The position numbers and the translations under genes were made by a program. A model generated the notes under the pieces. That model was not told where the DNA came from, made no database searches, and saw only the letters and a program-made list of their open reading frames with translations. Shown in pieces: positions 1 to 7,649 of a stretch of DNA of 38,787 bases. The stretch is from Bacteroidota bacterium (GTDB lineage Bacteria; Bacteroidota; Bacteroidia; B-17B0; Aurantibacillaceae): assembly GCA_013287545.1 (NCBI GenBank), contig JABDDQ010000016.1, forward strand, positions 1-38,787. Reading direction: 5' to 3'. Numbering within the stretch: position 1 is the first letter of the stretch; the number at the start of each line of letters is the position of its first letter.

Positions 1-371
1 TTACTAATAAAAATTTCATTTCCTTTAAACATTGGCATGCAGTCATTTCATAAAAAAATATTTTTACATAAAATGAATTAATCTAACATATGTAAGATTT
101 TGTCATTTTTTGTAGTGTTGATAAGTCTTTCAGAGAATCTAATCAATTTGTCAAAACCTCAAATGCCTGATGTAAGATTTTTTCATTTTTTGTATTTTTT
201 TATGAAGTTGAAAGGGGTTATGTTTGCTTTAATGAGTTTTACCAATTTCTATAAATCAAGAAATTCGGTTTTGTGAGAAAGATACAAAGATAGAGAAAGC
301 ACAGGATGCCTTGAAAGATAGGTTTACGGGATACTGAATTAATTTGTGCTAAACTTTATAAAACAAAAAAA
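1..371. other. Gene-free stretch with a 24-bp direct repeat
   Basis: No convincing reading frame is seen here. The main structure is a direct repeat starting TGTAAGATTTT and ending CATTTTTTGTA at 91-114 and 171-194 (one mismatch, period 80 bp). The last part is an AT-rich leader ahead of the small gene at 372. It may be a promoter/operator region or the end of a mobile segment; nothing else could be assigned. Confidence 0.55.
91..194. repeat. Pair of 24-bp direct repeats
   Basis: Copies at 91-114 and 171-194 differ at one base (G/T after the first T run). Spacing start to start is 80 bp. Each copy contains CATTTTTTGTA. Possible regulator-binding sites or a footprint of an insertion; function unknown. 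Confidence 0.6.
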
Positions 372-638
372 ATGAATGCCTTTGTAGTAATAAATTCTAT
401 CAGTCAAGACCTTTCATTAGGTGGTGCTTTTGATGCTGAAATGAAGAATAAAAATTGGTCTGTTCTGGAAAACGTACCCAATATGTATGTAAAAAAATTT
501 GATGTAGCAATTGAAGAAGTAATTAAGAAGGTTGTAGATGCAGATATTGATGCGGCTGCATTAGAAGCAGAATGGGAAGGTTTGGATTATGCTGTAATAA
601 TAACTTCTTCGGTATACTCTGTTACTAAAACTAAATAA
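372..638 (+). CDS. Hypothetical small acidic protein, 88 aa
   Basis: The ATG at 372 follows an A-rich leader typical of this genome. The product is acidic and soluble, has no signal peptide or membrane segment, and is likely helical in its middle (residues about 42-70, EEVIKKVV and ALEAEWEG). It ends in a hydrophobic strand (YAVIITSSVYSV). I do not recognise a family. It stands alone, about 70 bp before the next gene on the same strand. The small size and good codon structure support a real gene, but this is not certain. Confidence 0.55.
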   Translation: MNAFVVINSISQDLSLGGAFDAEMKNKNWSVLENVPNMYVKKFDVAIEEVIKKVVDADIDAAALEAEWEGLDYAVIITSSVYSVTKTK

Positions 639-707
639 CGAATAAAACTCATAACATCTTTAGTGTTATAGGTTGATTAGATAGATAAGAAATTTAAACT
701 TTCAAAA

Positions 708-1325
708 ATGGATAAACAAATAATAGAAAATATACATAATACTTTAAGAGCAAAAAACGAGTATTCGGAAACTCAAATTGTAAATTGTTTAATAGAGAAA
801 GTAAATGAAAAGAAGTATAGAGTAAGTATTCCTATTCCTACAACAAAATTTATTGAAGATGTGTTAATAAAAGAACTCCTTAGTGTAACAAAAACATCTG
901 CATGGCTTTCGTTTTTGTTAATTGGTTCGGGTATAGAGTTTTTGGGAAAGTGCATAGATGCTGCACATCCTACTGATTGGGATATTAAAGGCAGGTCGTC
1001 AATAAATTTTAATGATGCAATTTGTAGTTTAAATGGATTAAATAAGTATATATATCTGATAAACCGAGCTGATGGATTTAACATGTATACTGAATTTAGA
1101 TGTGGTTTAACACATGGTTTAGCTCCAAAAGCCAAAGTATCTTTATCACATGGTAAAGAAGATAAAAACCTTAACGAAAAAAATGGAATAGTAAACTTTA
1201 ATATTGATGAGTTATATATAGATTTTAAATTGGCCTGTGAAGATGTAATAAGTAGAACTTTTCCTAACCCAAATAAGATGAATGGTGTTAAAGCATTTAT
1301 CAACTGTGAAATTTTAATCTCATAG
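708..1325 (+). CDS. Hypothetical protein, possible HEPN-like fold
   Basis: A 205-aa soluble protein with a good ATG at 708. It is largely helical, with a conserved-looking segment near residues 118-140 (YTEFRCGLTHG) followed by a polar stretch. The R-x4-H arrangement (R-C-G-L-T-H) is the kind of motif seen in HEPN-type ribonucleases and related all-helical proteins, but on this alone the assignment is only a guess. It is followed 18 bp later by a membrane protein gene on the same strand and may be co-transcribed with it. A long antisense frame over the same bases is a shadow. Confidence 0.65.
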   Translation: MDKQIIENIHNTLRAKNEYSETQIVNCLIEKVNEKKYRVSIPIPTTKFIEDVLIKELLSVTKTSAWLSFLLIGSGIEFLGKCIDAAHPTDWDIKGRSSINFNDAICSLNGLNKYIYLINRADGFNMYTEFRCGLTHGLAPKAKVSLSHGKEDKNLNEKNGIVNFNIDELYIDFKLACEDVISRTFPNPNKMNGVKAFINCEILIS

Positions 1326-1343
1326 TAAAACAAATAAAGCAAA

Positions 1344-2081
1344 ATGATTGAAACTATTAAGGAATGGCTGAGTCAAGGAAGAAAAGAAAAAATCATAGGA
1401 TTACTCATCCTTTTTTTTGCTGTTTATACCGTTGTATGGGGATTGGTTGAACCAATCCTTTCTGCTGATTTCATTGAATGTATAATTAAAGACCCAGTTA
1501 AAAATTGGTGGAAGTGGCAATTTAGTCTTTCAATATTTTTTACTGGAATTATCTTTTATATACTATGGCCTTCTAAAACTCTTCTTGTTTTTGGTTCAGA
1601 AGTACAAGACAAAAAATTGAATGAAGAATATAAAACAGAAGGAAATCCAGCTATTTCTACAATAAACGATGGGTATTATGGAAATGTGTATAATATAACA
1701 GGGGACTACATTCATGATGCGATAGATTGGGAGTTGAGTCCTCATTCCTACGAAGCTTCAAGTATATCATACATATATCAACCTCGAAATAATTTTATTT
1801 TATATCTTCGAGTTAACTTAGTGAGTGCGAATGGACGTGTGGAACAACTTAAATGGATAGCACTAAGAACAGATATAACGATTGTACCGCAATCAACAAG
1901 TCAAGAGGAAATCGCATACCCCGTTAAAGGCAAAAGCATGGGGAATGGTTGGCTTATTACCCATGTTAATATTCATAGAGCTGTTAAAGAAACTTTTGGT
2001 CGAGAAAATTGGAAATATAAATCTATCAGGTTAATTCGCATTAGAGGCAATGCAAATATTCATAAAATTATAATTAACTAA
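1344..2081 (+). CDS. Membrane-anchored hypothetical protein (two TM segments)
   Basis: 245 aa. Two hydrophobic helices lie near the N terminus (about residues 17-38, IIGLLILFFAVYTVVWGLV, and 55-76, WQFSLSIFFTGIIFYILW). A beta-rich soluble domain of about 150 residues follows (SYEASSISYIYQ, NNFILYLRVNL, KWIALRTDITIV). The layout suggests an inner-membrane protein with a cytoplasmic or periplasmic sensor-like domain. No family is recognised. Spacing to both neighbours is short (18 bp and 10 bp), so it probably belongs to a small operon running 708-2951. Confidence 0.65.
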   Translation: MIETIKEWLSQGRKEKIIGLLILFFAVYTVVWGLVEPILSADFIECIIKDPVKNWWKWQFSLSIFFTGIIFYILWPSKTLLVFGSEVQDKKLNEEYKTEGNPAISTINDGYYGNVYNITGDYIHDAIDWELSPHSYEASSISYIYQPRNNFILYLRVNLVSANGRVEQLKWIALRTDITIVPQSTSQEEIAYPVKGKSMGNGWLITHVNIHRAVKETFGRENWKYKSIRLIRIRGNANIHKIIIN

Positions 2082-2091
2082 TATTCTGATT

Positions 2092-2373
2092 ATGCTTAAA
2101 AAAATACTTTTAACTAGGTGTACACTAGCAGGAGATAAAATCATTCATGTCTCAAACTACGAAACTCCTCAAAATAAAGAGCAAAGACATGTATTGCCTG
2201 AGATAATTAAAGTGATAGTTATAAAATATAGGGACGGCAATTGGTGGTATGTAGATAATGAAACCCCAGTTTTTATTATAGAGAACGACTTATTATACGG
2301 AAATAACGAAGGTTTATTAGCGAAATTAAATAGTGAGATAAGAGATTATAAACTAGGAAAAATAGAAAGATAA
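2092..2373 (+). CDS. Hypothetical small protein, 93 aa
   Basis: A compact beta-rich soluble protein (ILLTRCTL, IIKVIVIKYRDGNWWYVDN) with an aromatic WWY core. It starts 10 bp after the membrane protein and ends 17 bp before the next gene. The pattern, a short protein with repeated I/V strands and a central WW, resembles small uncharacterised phage or plasmid proteins, but no family can be named with confidence. Confidence 0.6.
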   Translation: MLKKILLTRCTLAGDKIIHVSNYETPQNKEQRHVLPEIIKVIVIKYRDGNWWYVDNETPVFIIENDLLYGNNEGLLAKLNSEIRDYKLGKIER

Positions 2374-2390
2374 ATTTTGTATACAATTAT

Positions 2391-2951
2391 ATGGATGGAA
2401 TTGACCTAATTGAAAATCAGATTGACAAATTAGTCGAGCTTGTTGCTTTGACTTCGCTCTGGGCCTCTCCAATAATTGTTCAAGAATTATTTAAGGAAGA
2501 AAACAATCCTACAGCTTCTTGGTATAATAATTCAAGGCGTTACCGTAAAAAAAACGGAGAAATGCCGAAAACACTAAAAGACGGAATTTGGTTAGATGAT
2601 AATTCTAAGGCAAATAATGCTATCAAAGCAGCATTAGGGTTTACTAAACGCCCAACACATTTTGCAACCTGTCATATTTACGAAAGTTCGACTTACGACT
2701 GTAAATATCATACCTCAATTCCCAATCTTGTTTTAGTGCCAACACCTATTTATTCTCTGACAGACCACTTGAAAGAATGTATGCAATTTTTAAAATACTA
2801 TTCATATACCCAGTATGGTTTTTATATAGACCAAAAGCCAGTAAAACCAGAATTTTGGGAAAATATTTCACTTAAAGCCATGCTAGCTCCAACAGATGAA
2901 CAAATAAAAAAAGCATTAGTTTCGGTGAAAAAGAGGAGGCGGAAAATTTAA
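2391..2951 (+). CDS. Possible HNH-type nuclease-like protein
   Basis: 186 aa. The central part (about residues 92-125) reads ATCHIYESSTYDC followed by a second half with H-T-S-I-P-N-L-V-L-V-P-T-P. The C-H-I ... N-L-V-L-x-P pattern is what treble-clef HNH/beta-beta-alpha-metal nucleases show around their metal site, so this may be an HNH-like protein. A full catalytic set cannot be confirmed by eye. The C terminus is very basic (KKRRRKI), fitting nucleic acid binding. It is the last gene of the tight 708-2951 group. Confidence 0.55.
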   Translation: MDGIDLIENQIDKLVELVALTSLWASPIIVQELFKEENNPTASWYNNSRRYRKKNGEMPKTLKDGIWLDDNSKANNAIKAALGFTKRPTHFATCHIYESSTYDCKYHTSIPNLVLVPTPIYSLTDHLKECMQFLKYYSYTQYGFYIDQKPVKPEFWENISLKAMLAPTDEQIKKALVSVKKRRRKI

Positions 2952-3011
2952 AATATTAATTTAGTAATCATTCATTATAAATTGGTTCAAAATAATAGAA
3001 ACAAAAGTTTT

Positions 3012-3254
3012 ATGAAACATAATATTATTAAAGAAGAAAGTTTGGGTAATCATATTTGGCGCATTACAATTGAACTTATACCAGAAAGTGAAATTGAAAT
3101 TAATGCCATACTAAGAACTAGTATTACTGAGGCCAGTGATAGTGAGAGAGAATTAATAGATAATTGTTTACATAGTTCTTTAAGTAGGTATTCAATAACA
3201 AATTTTGTAGGTCAGAACCAAAGCTTTTTTGTAGTTGATGCTTTTTTAAATTAA
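3012..3254 (+). CDS. Hypothetical small protein, 80 aa
   Basis: I chose the ATG at 3012; a TTG 30 bp upstream would add ten residues. The product is soluble, with an acidic middle (ITEASDSERELIDNCLHSSLSRYS) between two strands. No family is recognised. A 120-bp AT-rich gap follows before the next gene. Confidence 0.5.
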   Translation: MKHNIIKEESLGNHIWRITIELIPESEIEINAILRTSITEASDSERELIDNCLHSSLSRYSITNFVGQNQSFFVVDAFLN

Positions 3255-3377
3255 ATACTTGCCTCTCTTGTATAAGCTGACATCAATTTAACGTAAATTT
3301 TACACAAATTTTGTAAAGGATAAAGTTTTAAAAACTATTTAGCTTATTTGTAATTTTACTATATTAAAACAAAACAC

Positions 3378-3962
3378 ATGAATAAAATAAAAGTTATTGA
3401 AGATATTGAGACCCAACTGATACCAAGCGGTGAATTATTAATTGTAAAATGCAAAGATGGGCAGGAACTACATGGTGTTTTTGTAAAAATGCAAGATGTA
3501 ATTCAGCTGAAGAACGAAAATAAATATAGGTTCATACACATGAGAAGTATGCCTTACTTCCAAGCGAGTAATGATATTATTTATACTTTTCCTGTGGACC
3601 TGGATAATGTAGAATCAATCGTTCCTTACTTGCTTACCAAAACAATCCATATTAATAATGTCATTCCGCAAAAACACTTATTAAAATTTAGTTCTAAAGG
3701 AAATAAACTTAATTTTCACGTTGATAGGATTCAAGTAGAAATGTTTTACAATAAATCAACTGTATCTCAACAGAGTTTTATAACAAAAAATTTTCTTGCT
3801 GAAGCTCTTCATGCAGATAAACTAAACAAATTATTTAAATTTAGTTTGCCTCCTAACATTAGTGATATAAGTATTGTCTGTAAGTCTGTTTGGAAGGATG
3901 TAAACGGTATTCAACAAGGGGCGCATTTAGATTTAACGCCACTTGAAATATCTATTGAATAA
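3378..3962 (+). CDS. Hypothetical protein, first gene of glycosyltransferase/radical SAM cluster
   Basis: 194 aa, ATG at 3378 after a 123-bp AT-rich promoter-sized gap. The protein is beta-rich with two similar halves of short strands (SGELLIVKCKDGQELHGVF and YRFIHMRSMPYFQ early; KLNFHVDRIQVEMF later). No signal peptide, membrane helix or catalytic motif is visible. It lies 42 bp before the GT2 gene and on the same strand, so it may belong to the same transcript and pathway. Family unknown. Confidence 0.65.
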   Translation: MNKIKVIEDIETQLIPSGELLIVKCKDGQELHGVFVKMQDVIQLKNENKYRFIHMRSMPYFQASNDIIYTFPVDLDNVESIVPYLLTKTIHINNVIPQKHLLKFSSKGNKLNFHVDRIQVEMFYNKSTVSQQSFITKNFLAEALHADKLNKLFKFSLPPNISDISIVCKSVWKDVNGIQQGAHLDLTPLEISIE

Positions 3963-4004
3963 GTAGTTCTGGTCATTTCGTAAAGTCTAATTTTAAAAAA
4001 CAAA

Positions 4005-4769
4005 ATGAGCGTTTTAATTATTCCATGTTATATAAAATCAAAGTGGGACATTAACTGCTTAAATCGTTTATTGGATACTGCTAAGAATCAAACAAAACCC
4101 TTTAATAGTGTTTATGTTATTGATGATGCAAGCCCTTACCAATATAAAATAACCCATGATTTTGTTGACCATATAATTTTAAAAGAAAATGGAGGGCCAG
4201 CAAAAGCAAGAAATATTGGAATAGATAAAGCCCTTACACAAAATCCAGAACACATATTGTTTACTGACCACGACTGTATTCTTGATAAAGAGTGGAATGA
4301 GCAAATGACCACGTTCTTATACCAAACCGAGTTCGCAGCAGTTGGTGGTATGACTTATTCGTGGGGCAAGACACTACTTGACTATTACCATGACATTAAT
4401 GGCACTCTTGCAGGTAAATGGTTACTGCCTGAGAGGAAAGAATTATGGTATATGCCATCTCTTAATTTTGGAATGAAATCATTTGCTGCTGAAGAGTTTC
4501 CTTTTGACGAAAGGTTTCCGACTGCTGCTGGTGAGGATGTCGATTTATGTTTAAGACTAAGGAGCAAATACAAAATAGGTTTTTGTTCAGATGCAAAATT
4601 GTGGCATGACTACGGATATAAAAACTCCATTTCTGGCTTCAATAAGTTTATGAAGTTATTCAAGAAATATAAAAGTTCAAGTGCCACAGTTTATGAAGGG
4701 CATACAGTTTTAATGTGGGATTCTTCAGAATCAATATATAAAGGAAATATGTATGAGTCTAATATATAG
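4005..4769 (+). CDS. GT2-family glycosyltransferase
   Basis: 254 aa GT-A fold glycosyltransferase, expected to move a sugar from a nucleotide-sugar donor to an unknown acceptor in the cytoplasm or at the inner membrane. Visible motifs: an N-terminal strand (VLIIPCY), the nucleotide-binding DDASP at residues 40-44, NGGPAKARNIGI at 62-73, the metal-binding D-H-D at 88-90 (LFTDHDC) and a downstream GEDVDLCLRLR of the galactosyltransferase-like C-terminal region. It is at the short end of the family and has no membrane helix. Its last 17 bases overlap the start of the radical SAM gene, which points to translational coupling and a shared job. Confidence 0.85.
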   Translation: MSVLIIPCYIKSKWDINCLNRLLDTAKNQTKPFNSVYVIDDASPYQYKITHDFVDHIILKENGGPAKARNIGIDKALTQNPEHILFTDHDCILDKEWNEQMTTFLYQTEFAAVGGMTYSWGKTLLDYYHDINGTLAGKWLLPERKELWYMPSLNFGMKSFAAEEFPFDERFPTAAGEDVDLCLRLRSKYKIGFCSDAKLWHDYGYKNSISGFNKFMKLFKKYKSSSATVYEGHTVLMWDSSESIYKGNMYESNI

Positions 4770-5772
4770 AATTAAAGCAAGCCAACCTAGCATCACACAT
4801 GGAATCTACGATTACCTCGGAGAGATGCGTCCATTTGCAAAACGAGTAAAGAAACTACATTTAGTAATTCCAATGCTATTGCTAAAGACTATTGAATGGA
4901 GCATTTATAGATGGTATAAAACTCCAATCAGGAGATTTTATGGAGTAAAGGGCAACGAATTAATTTATATGATTACTAATGCTTGTAATGACCGTTGTCC
5001 AAAATGTGGAATCTGGGAAAGACCAGAACCCCAAAGCCAACATCTAATGGTTTCTCATTTTATCAAATGTTTAAATAAGCTTCATCATAATTTATATCAA
5101 GTTACTTTAACTGGTGGGGAGCCTCTTATTTTCAAGAAAGATGTCATGTTGATTGCAGAGGAAGCAAAGAAATTAAATGTACCTATGGTAATTGTTACAA
5201 ATGGACGATTTCTTGACGAAGCCTTCTTAGACAAATACAAGAAACTTGGGCATATACTTGTTATCTCTGTTGATTCAGTTGAAAGGGAAAAGTGGAACGA
5301 ATTCAGAGGAAGAAAAAACTTTGACATCGTAATGCCTAAGATTATGCTTGCAAAGAAAATCTTGGGAGATAGATTAAGAATTCAGTCTGTTCTTTCGAAA
5401 GAATCGTCTGAAGAAATTCCTAAAGTAATTGAGTTTTGTAAACAACATAATATTCAACACAATACTCAATACAATCAAGACTTTGGAGGTTCTTGGACTA
5501 ACTTACATAAAGAGGTAGTAAATTATGATACTGAAACACCATGTGCTGCACGAAAAAATATTTGCATTTATCCGAACGGTGATGTTGTAAAATGTTTTGA
5601 CCATCGCAGAATTCCACTGGCAAAAGAGCCATTAGGTAATATTGCGAAGCAGGACATTATCGAAATCCTTTGTACAAAACGTTCAACAGAGGTTTCAAAG
5701 ATTATGAAAACTTGCAACCTTCCTTGCAAGAATATGTCGTGCAACAAGCCTCAAACACTTCTTTTCAATTAA
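4753..5772 (+). CDS. Radical SAM enzyme with C-terminal cysteine-rich (SPASM/twitch-like) region
   Basis: 339 aa. The cluster-binding motif C-x3-C-x2-C is at residues 78, 82 and 85 (CNDRCPKC), followed by the family's GGEP segment (LTGGEPLIFKKD) and the strand VIVTNG. The C-terminal third has further cysteines (CAARKNICIYPNGDVVKC and CNLPCKNMSC), in the arrangement of SPASM or twitch domains that hold auxiliary Fe-S clusters, often for peptide or protein modification. The start codon lies inside the glycosyltransferase gene (17-bp overlap), and the stop codon overlaps the next ATG (TAATG). The substrate is unknown; no precursor peptide is obvious nearby. Confidence 0.85.
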   Translation: MSLIYRIKASQPSITHGIYDYLGEMRPFAKRVKKLHLVIPMLLLKTIEWSIYRWYKTPIRRFYGVKGNELIYMITNACNDRCPKCGIWERPEPQSQHLMVSHFIKCLNKLHHNLYQVTLTGGEPLIFKKDVMLIAEEAKKLNVPMVIVTNGRFLDEAFLDKYKKLGHILVISVDSVEREKWNEFRGRKNFDIVMPKIMLAKKILGDRLRIQSVLSKESSEEIPKVIEFCKQHNIQHNTQYNQDFGGSWTNLHKEVVNYDTETPCAARKNICIYPNGDVVKCFDHRRIPLAKEPLGNIAKQDIIEILCTKRSTEVSKIMKTCNLPCKNMSCNKPQTLLFN

Positions 5773-6296
5773 TGGAACAAGAGGAAATTGATATAATAAT
5801 TATTAGAGGAGCTCCAGGTTCAGGTAAATCTCAAACAGCAAAGGGTTTGGCGCAATTTTTTCCTAAAGGAGTTCGGATGGAGGTTGATACTATCAGACAA
5901 ATGGTAATTTCGGTTGATTGGAAAAATCAGGCAGAACATATTAATATTTTAGGATTGTCTGCAAAAATGGCTCATGAGTTTCTTGTACTAGGCTTCAAAC
6001 CAATCATAGTTGTGGACACTTTTAGTGGCGATAAAGTTCTAAAGTATCTTCAAGATTTACTACAATTAAACAAAGAGTTAGTCATAAAAATATTTGGCTT
6101 ATACGTAACAGAAGATGAACTAAAAAAGAGGTTAGAAAAAAGAATAGATGGCGAATTTAAGGACTTAAAAATTTGTTTACGTTTAAATAGGGATGTTCTA
6201 AAATTCAAGTATGAAAATGAATTTCAAATCAATACCACAGGTCTTTTACCCAATGATTCTGCCAAAATAATATTTAATACCTTATTTGAGAGATAA
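5772..6296 (+). CDS. P-loop kinase-like protein (polynucleotide/zeta-toxin-like)
   Basis: 174 aa from the ATG at 5772, which shares its A with the stop codon of the radical SAM gene. A longer in-frame start at 5670 would lie inside that gene and is unlikely. Residues 13-20 are a Walker A loop (GAPGSGKS), followed by R-x-E-V-D-T-I-R (metal/substrate region) and a VVDTF strand, like small AAA_33/zeta-type kinases that phosphorylate nucleic acid or small molecules. A late R-rich segment (KKRLEKRIDG) fits the lid. Its place between a radical SAM enzyme and a cysteine-cluster protein suggests a role in the same modification pathway. Confidence 0.75.
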   Translation: MEQEEIDIIIIRGAPGSGKSQTAKGLAQFFPKGVRMEVDTIRQMVISVDWKNQAEHINILGLSAKMAHEFLVLGFKPIIVVDTFSGDKVLKYLQDLLQLNKELVIKIFGLYVTEDELKKRLEKRIDGEFKDLKICLRLNRDVLKFKYENEFQINTTGLLPNDSAKIIFNTLFER

Positions 6297-6318
6297 CCAT
6301 TATTTTAGCAGCATTATA

Positions 6319-6888
6319 ATGAAGAATTCAGATGTTAAGGAAATATATAATTTTGTTGATGAAATAATCTCAACTCAAAAATCCTGTTGCACCAAAGGTT
6401 GCTCCTACTGCTGTCATCAGCAAATTGAAGTGCAAAATATAGAGAAGCGAGTAATCACAAACTATATCAAGGATAATCTTGAAGAGCAGACCAAGGATGT
6501 GATTAGGAAAGACTTGGAGGTATGGCTGGATTACTTTGACCAAAACACGCCTGATGACAAAATTCTTACATCCAAAGATGTTTTCATTGATTTTAGAAAC
6601 AAGAGTGCCAAGGTCGGTCTTAAGTGCCCTTTTCTAATAAACAATGCTTGTAGCATCTACCCAATGAGGCCACAGGCTTGTCGGATTCATATCGTTGAGG
6701 AAAACCCTCAGTTGTGCAATGAGAGCAAGCTCCGTGATTCCACAAAGTTTGCAAGAGAAATTAAAGATACACTGGTTGAGGACTTGAAGAAGAGAGAGCA
6801 GATTAGCATTGAACCACTTGCCTATGTGGTAAAGGACATCTTCCTTCCTGAAAGGAAATTAAAACCAATGGAGAAGGTTGTGCTTTAA
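6319..6888 (+). CDS. YkgJ-family cysteine cluster protein
   Basis: 189 aa from the ATG at 6319; a start at 6286 would overlap the upstream gene. It has two groups of cysteines: CCTKGCSYCC early, and CPFLINNACSIYPMRPQACRIH later. Together these are the signature of the YkgJ/UPF0153 Fe-S or zinc cluster family (CxxxCxxCC ... CPxL....C..Y..RPxxCR). Members often sit beside radical SAM or metal-handling enzymes. The codon use is somewhat less AT-rich than in its neighbours. It is the last gene of the cluster and converges on the minus-strand pair at 6897-7545. Confidence 0.85.
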   Translation: MKNSDVKEIYNFVDEIISTQKSCCTKGCSYCCHQQIEVQNIEKRVITNYIKDNLEEQTKDVIRKDLEVWLDYFDQNTPDDKILTSKDVFIDFRNKSAKVGLKCPFLINNACSIYPMRPQACRIHIVEENPQLCNESKLRDSTKFAREIKDTLVEDLKKREQISIEPLAYVVKDIFLPERKLKPMEKVVL

Positions 6889-6896
6889 GCGGCCTT

Positions 6897-7259
6897 TTAT
6901 TCATTTCTATTTTGTTTGTTTTCAATAAGTGTAATTAATTGCTTTATATCAAAATCCAAATCGTTTATATCAGCAACGAGTAAATCTGATATTAATGGAT
7001 TTTTGCTTTTCATTGTTATAATTGAATTTGAAAGAACTTTTACTTTAGTTTCAATATAATTTACTTTTTCTAAATTCGGCTCATTACTATCTGTTGCTAC
7101 TTTTTTCAATAGAATAAATATTTCTTTTGCCAATTCACTAATACTACTTTTTTCATTTTCTGATTGTAGTTTGGCATTAATGCTTGCTATATCGGCAAGT
7201 GTTTTGTCTATTGCGTTATTAATGGATTGTTCCATTGAATCTTTTAAGTTTTCTGGCAT
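6897..7259 (-). CDS. Hypothetical coiled-coil protein beside XRE regulator
   Basis: 120 aa from an ATG at 7259; a longer frame would run into the upstream regulator gene. The protein is strongly helical and hydrophilic (SINNAIDKTLADIASINAKLQSENEKSSISELAKEI), as in a coiled coil. It starts 16 bp after the regulator's stop and is probably co-transcribed. A small antitoxin/toxin-type or partner role is possible but not shown by the sequence. Confidence 0.6.
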   Translation of the reverse strand: MPENLKDSMEQSINNAIDKTLADIASINAKLQSENEKSSISELAKEIFILLKKVATDSNEPNLEKVNYIETKVKVLSNSIITMKSKNPLISDLLVADINDLDFDIKQLITLIENKQNRNE

Positions 7260-7275
7260 AAAACTATAAATATAT

Positions 7276-7545
7276 TTACTTCTTTTTTTTCTTCTTTTCA
7301 ACCTTCGGTACAGTAACACCAGCAAAAAACTCCTCCAATGTGACGCCCAGTATCTTGCACACCTTAACCAGTGTCTTTAAACTGAAGTTTTCTCCAGATT
7401 CCAACCTCCAATAAGCACTTCTACTCATACCGAGGTCATAAGCAATATGCTCATAATTCTTGAATCCCTTTTCTTTTCTTAAATCTTGTAATCTATCTCC
7501 AATGGAAATTAATTCAGGCATTTTAATTTTATCTGCTTTTTTCAT
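7276..7545 (-). CDS. XRE-family HTH transcriptional regulator
   Basis: 89 aa with start at 7545; a GTG seven codons upstream is less likely. A cro/C1-type helix-turn-helix spans residues about 13-68: RLQDLRKEKGFKNYEHIAYD, then GMSRSAYWRLESGENFS, then LVKVCKILGVTLEEFF. The tail is a run of lysines. It is transcribed away from the LamG/T9SS gene, and the gap between them contains two tandem TACNCTTATATATTR repeats that may be its operators. It probably represses itself and possibly the surface protein gene. Confidence 0.85.
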   Translation of the reverse strand: MKKADKIKMPELISIGDRLQDLRKEKGFKNYEHIAYDLGMSRSAYWRLESGENFSLKTLVKVCKILGVTLEEFFAGVTVPKVEKKKKKK

Positions 7546-7578
7546 AAAGCAAACTTCCCGAAACACCCTTGTATTAGG

Positions 7579-7608
7579 TACTCTTATATATTGTACCCTT
7601 ATATATTA
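7579..7608. promoter_or_regulatory. Tandem 15-bp repeats, likely operator
   Basis: Two back-to-back copies, TACTCTTATATATTG (7579-7593) and TACCCTTATATATTA (7594-7608), lie between the divergent XRE regulator and the LamG/T9SS gene. Position and regular repeat make them candidate regulator-binding sites; TATATA could also act as a promoter core. Confidence 0.55.
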
Positions 7609-7649
7609 GAATTTTACTATTTTTACGAAAACAATTAAAACCAATTTAC

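Noticed and set aside
773-1342. A long antisense frame over the 708-1325 gene
   Set aside because: Shadow frame. The plus-strand gene has the better start and fits the operon of same-strand neighbours.
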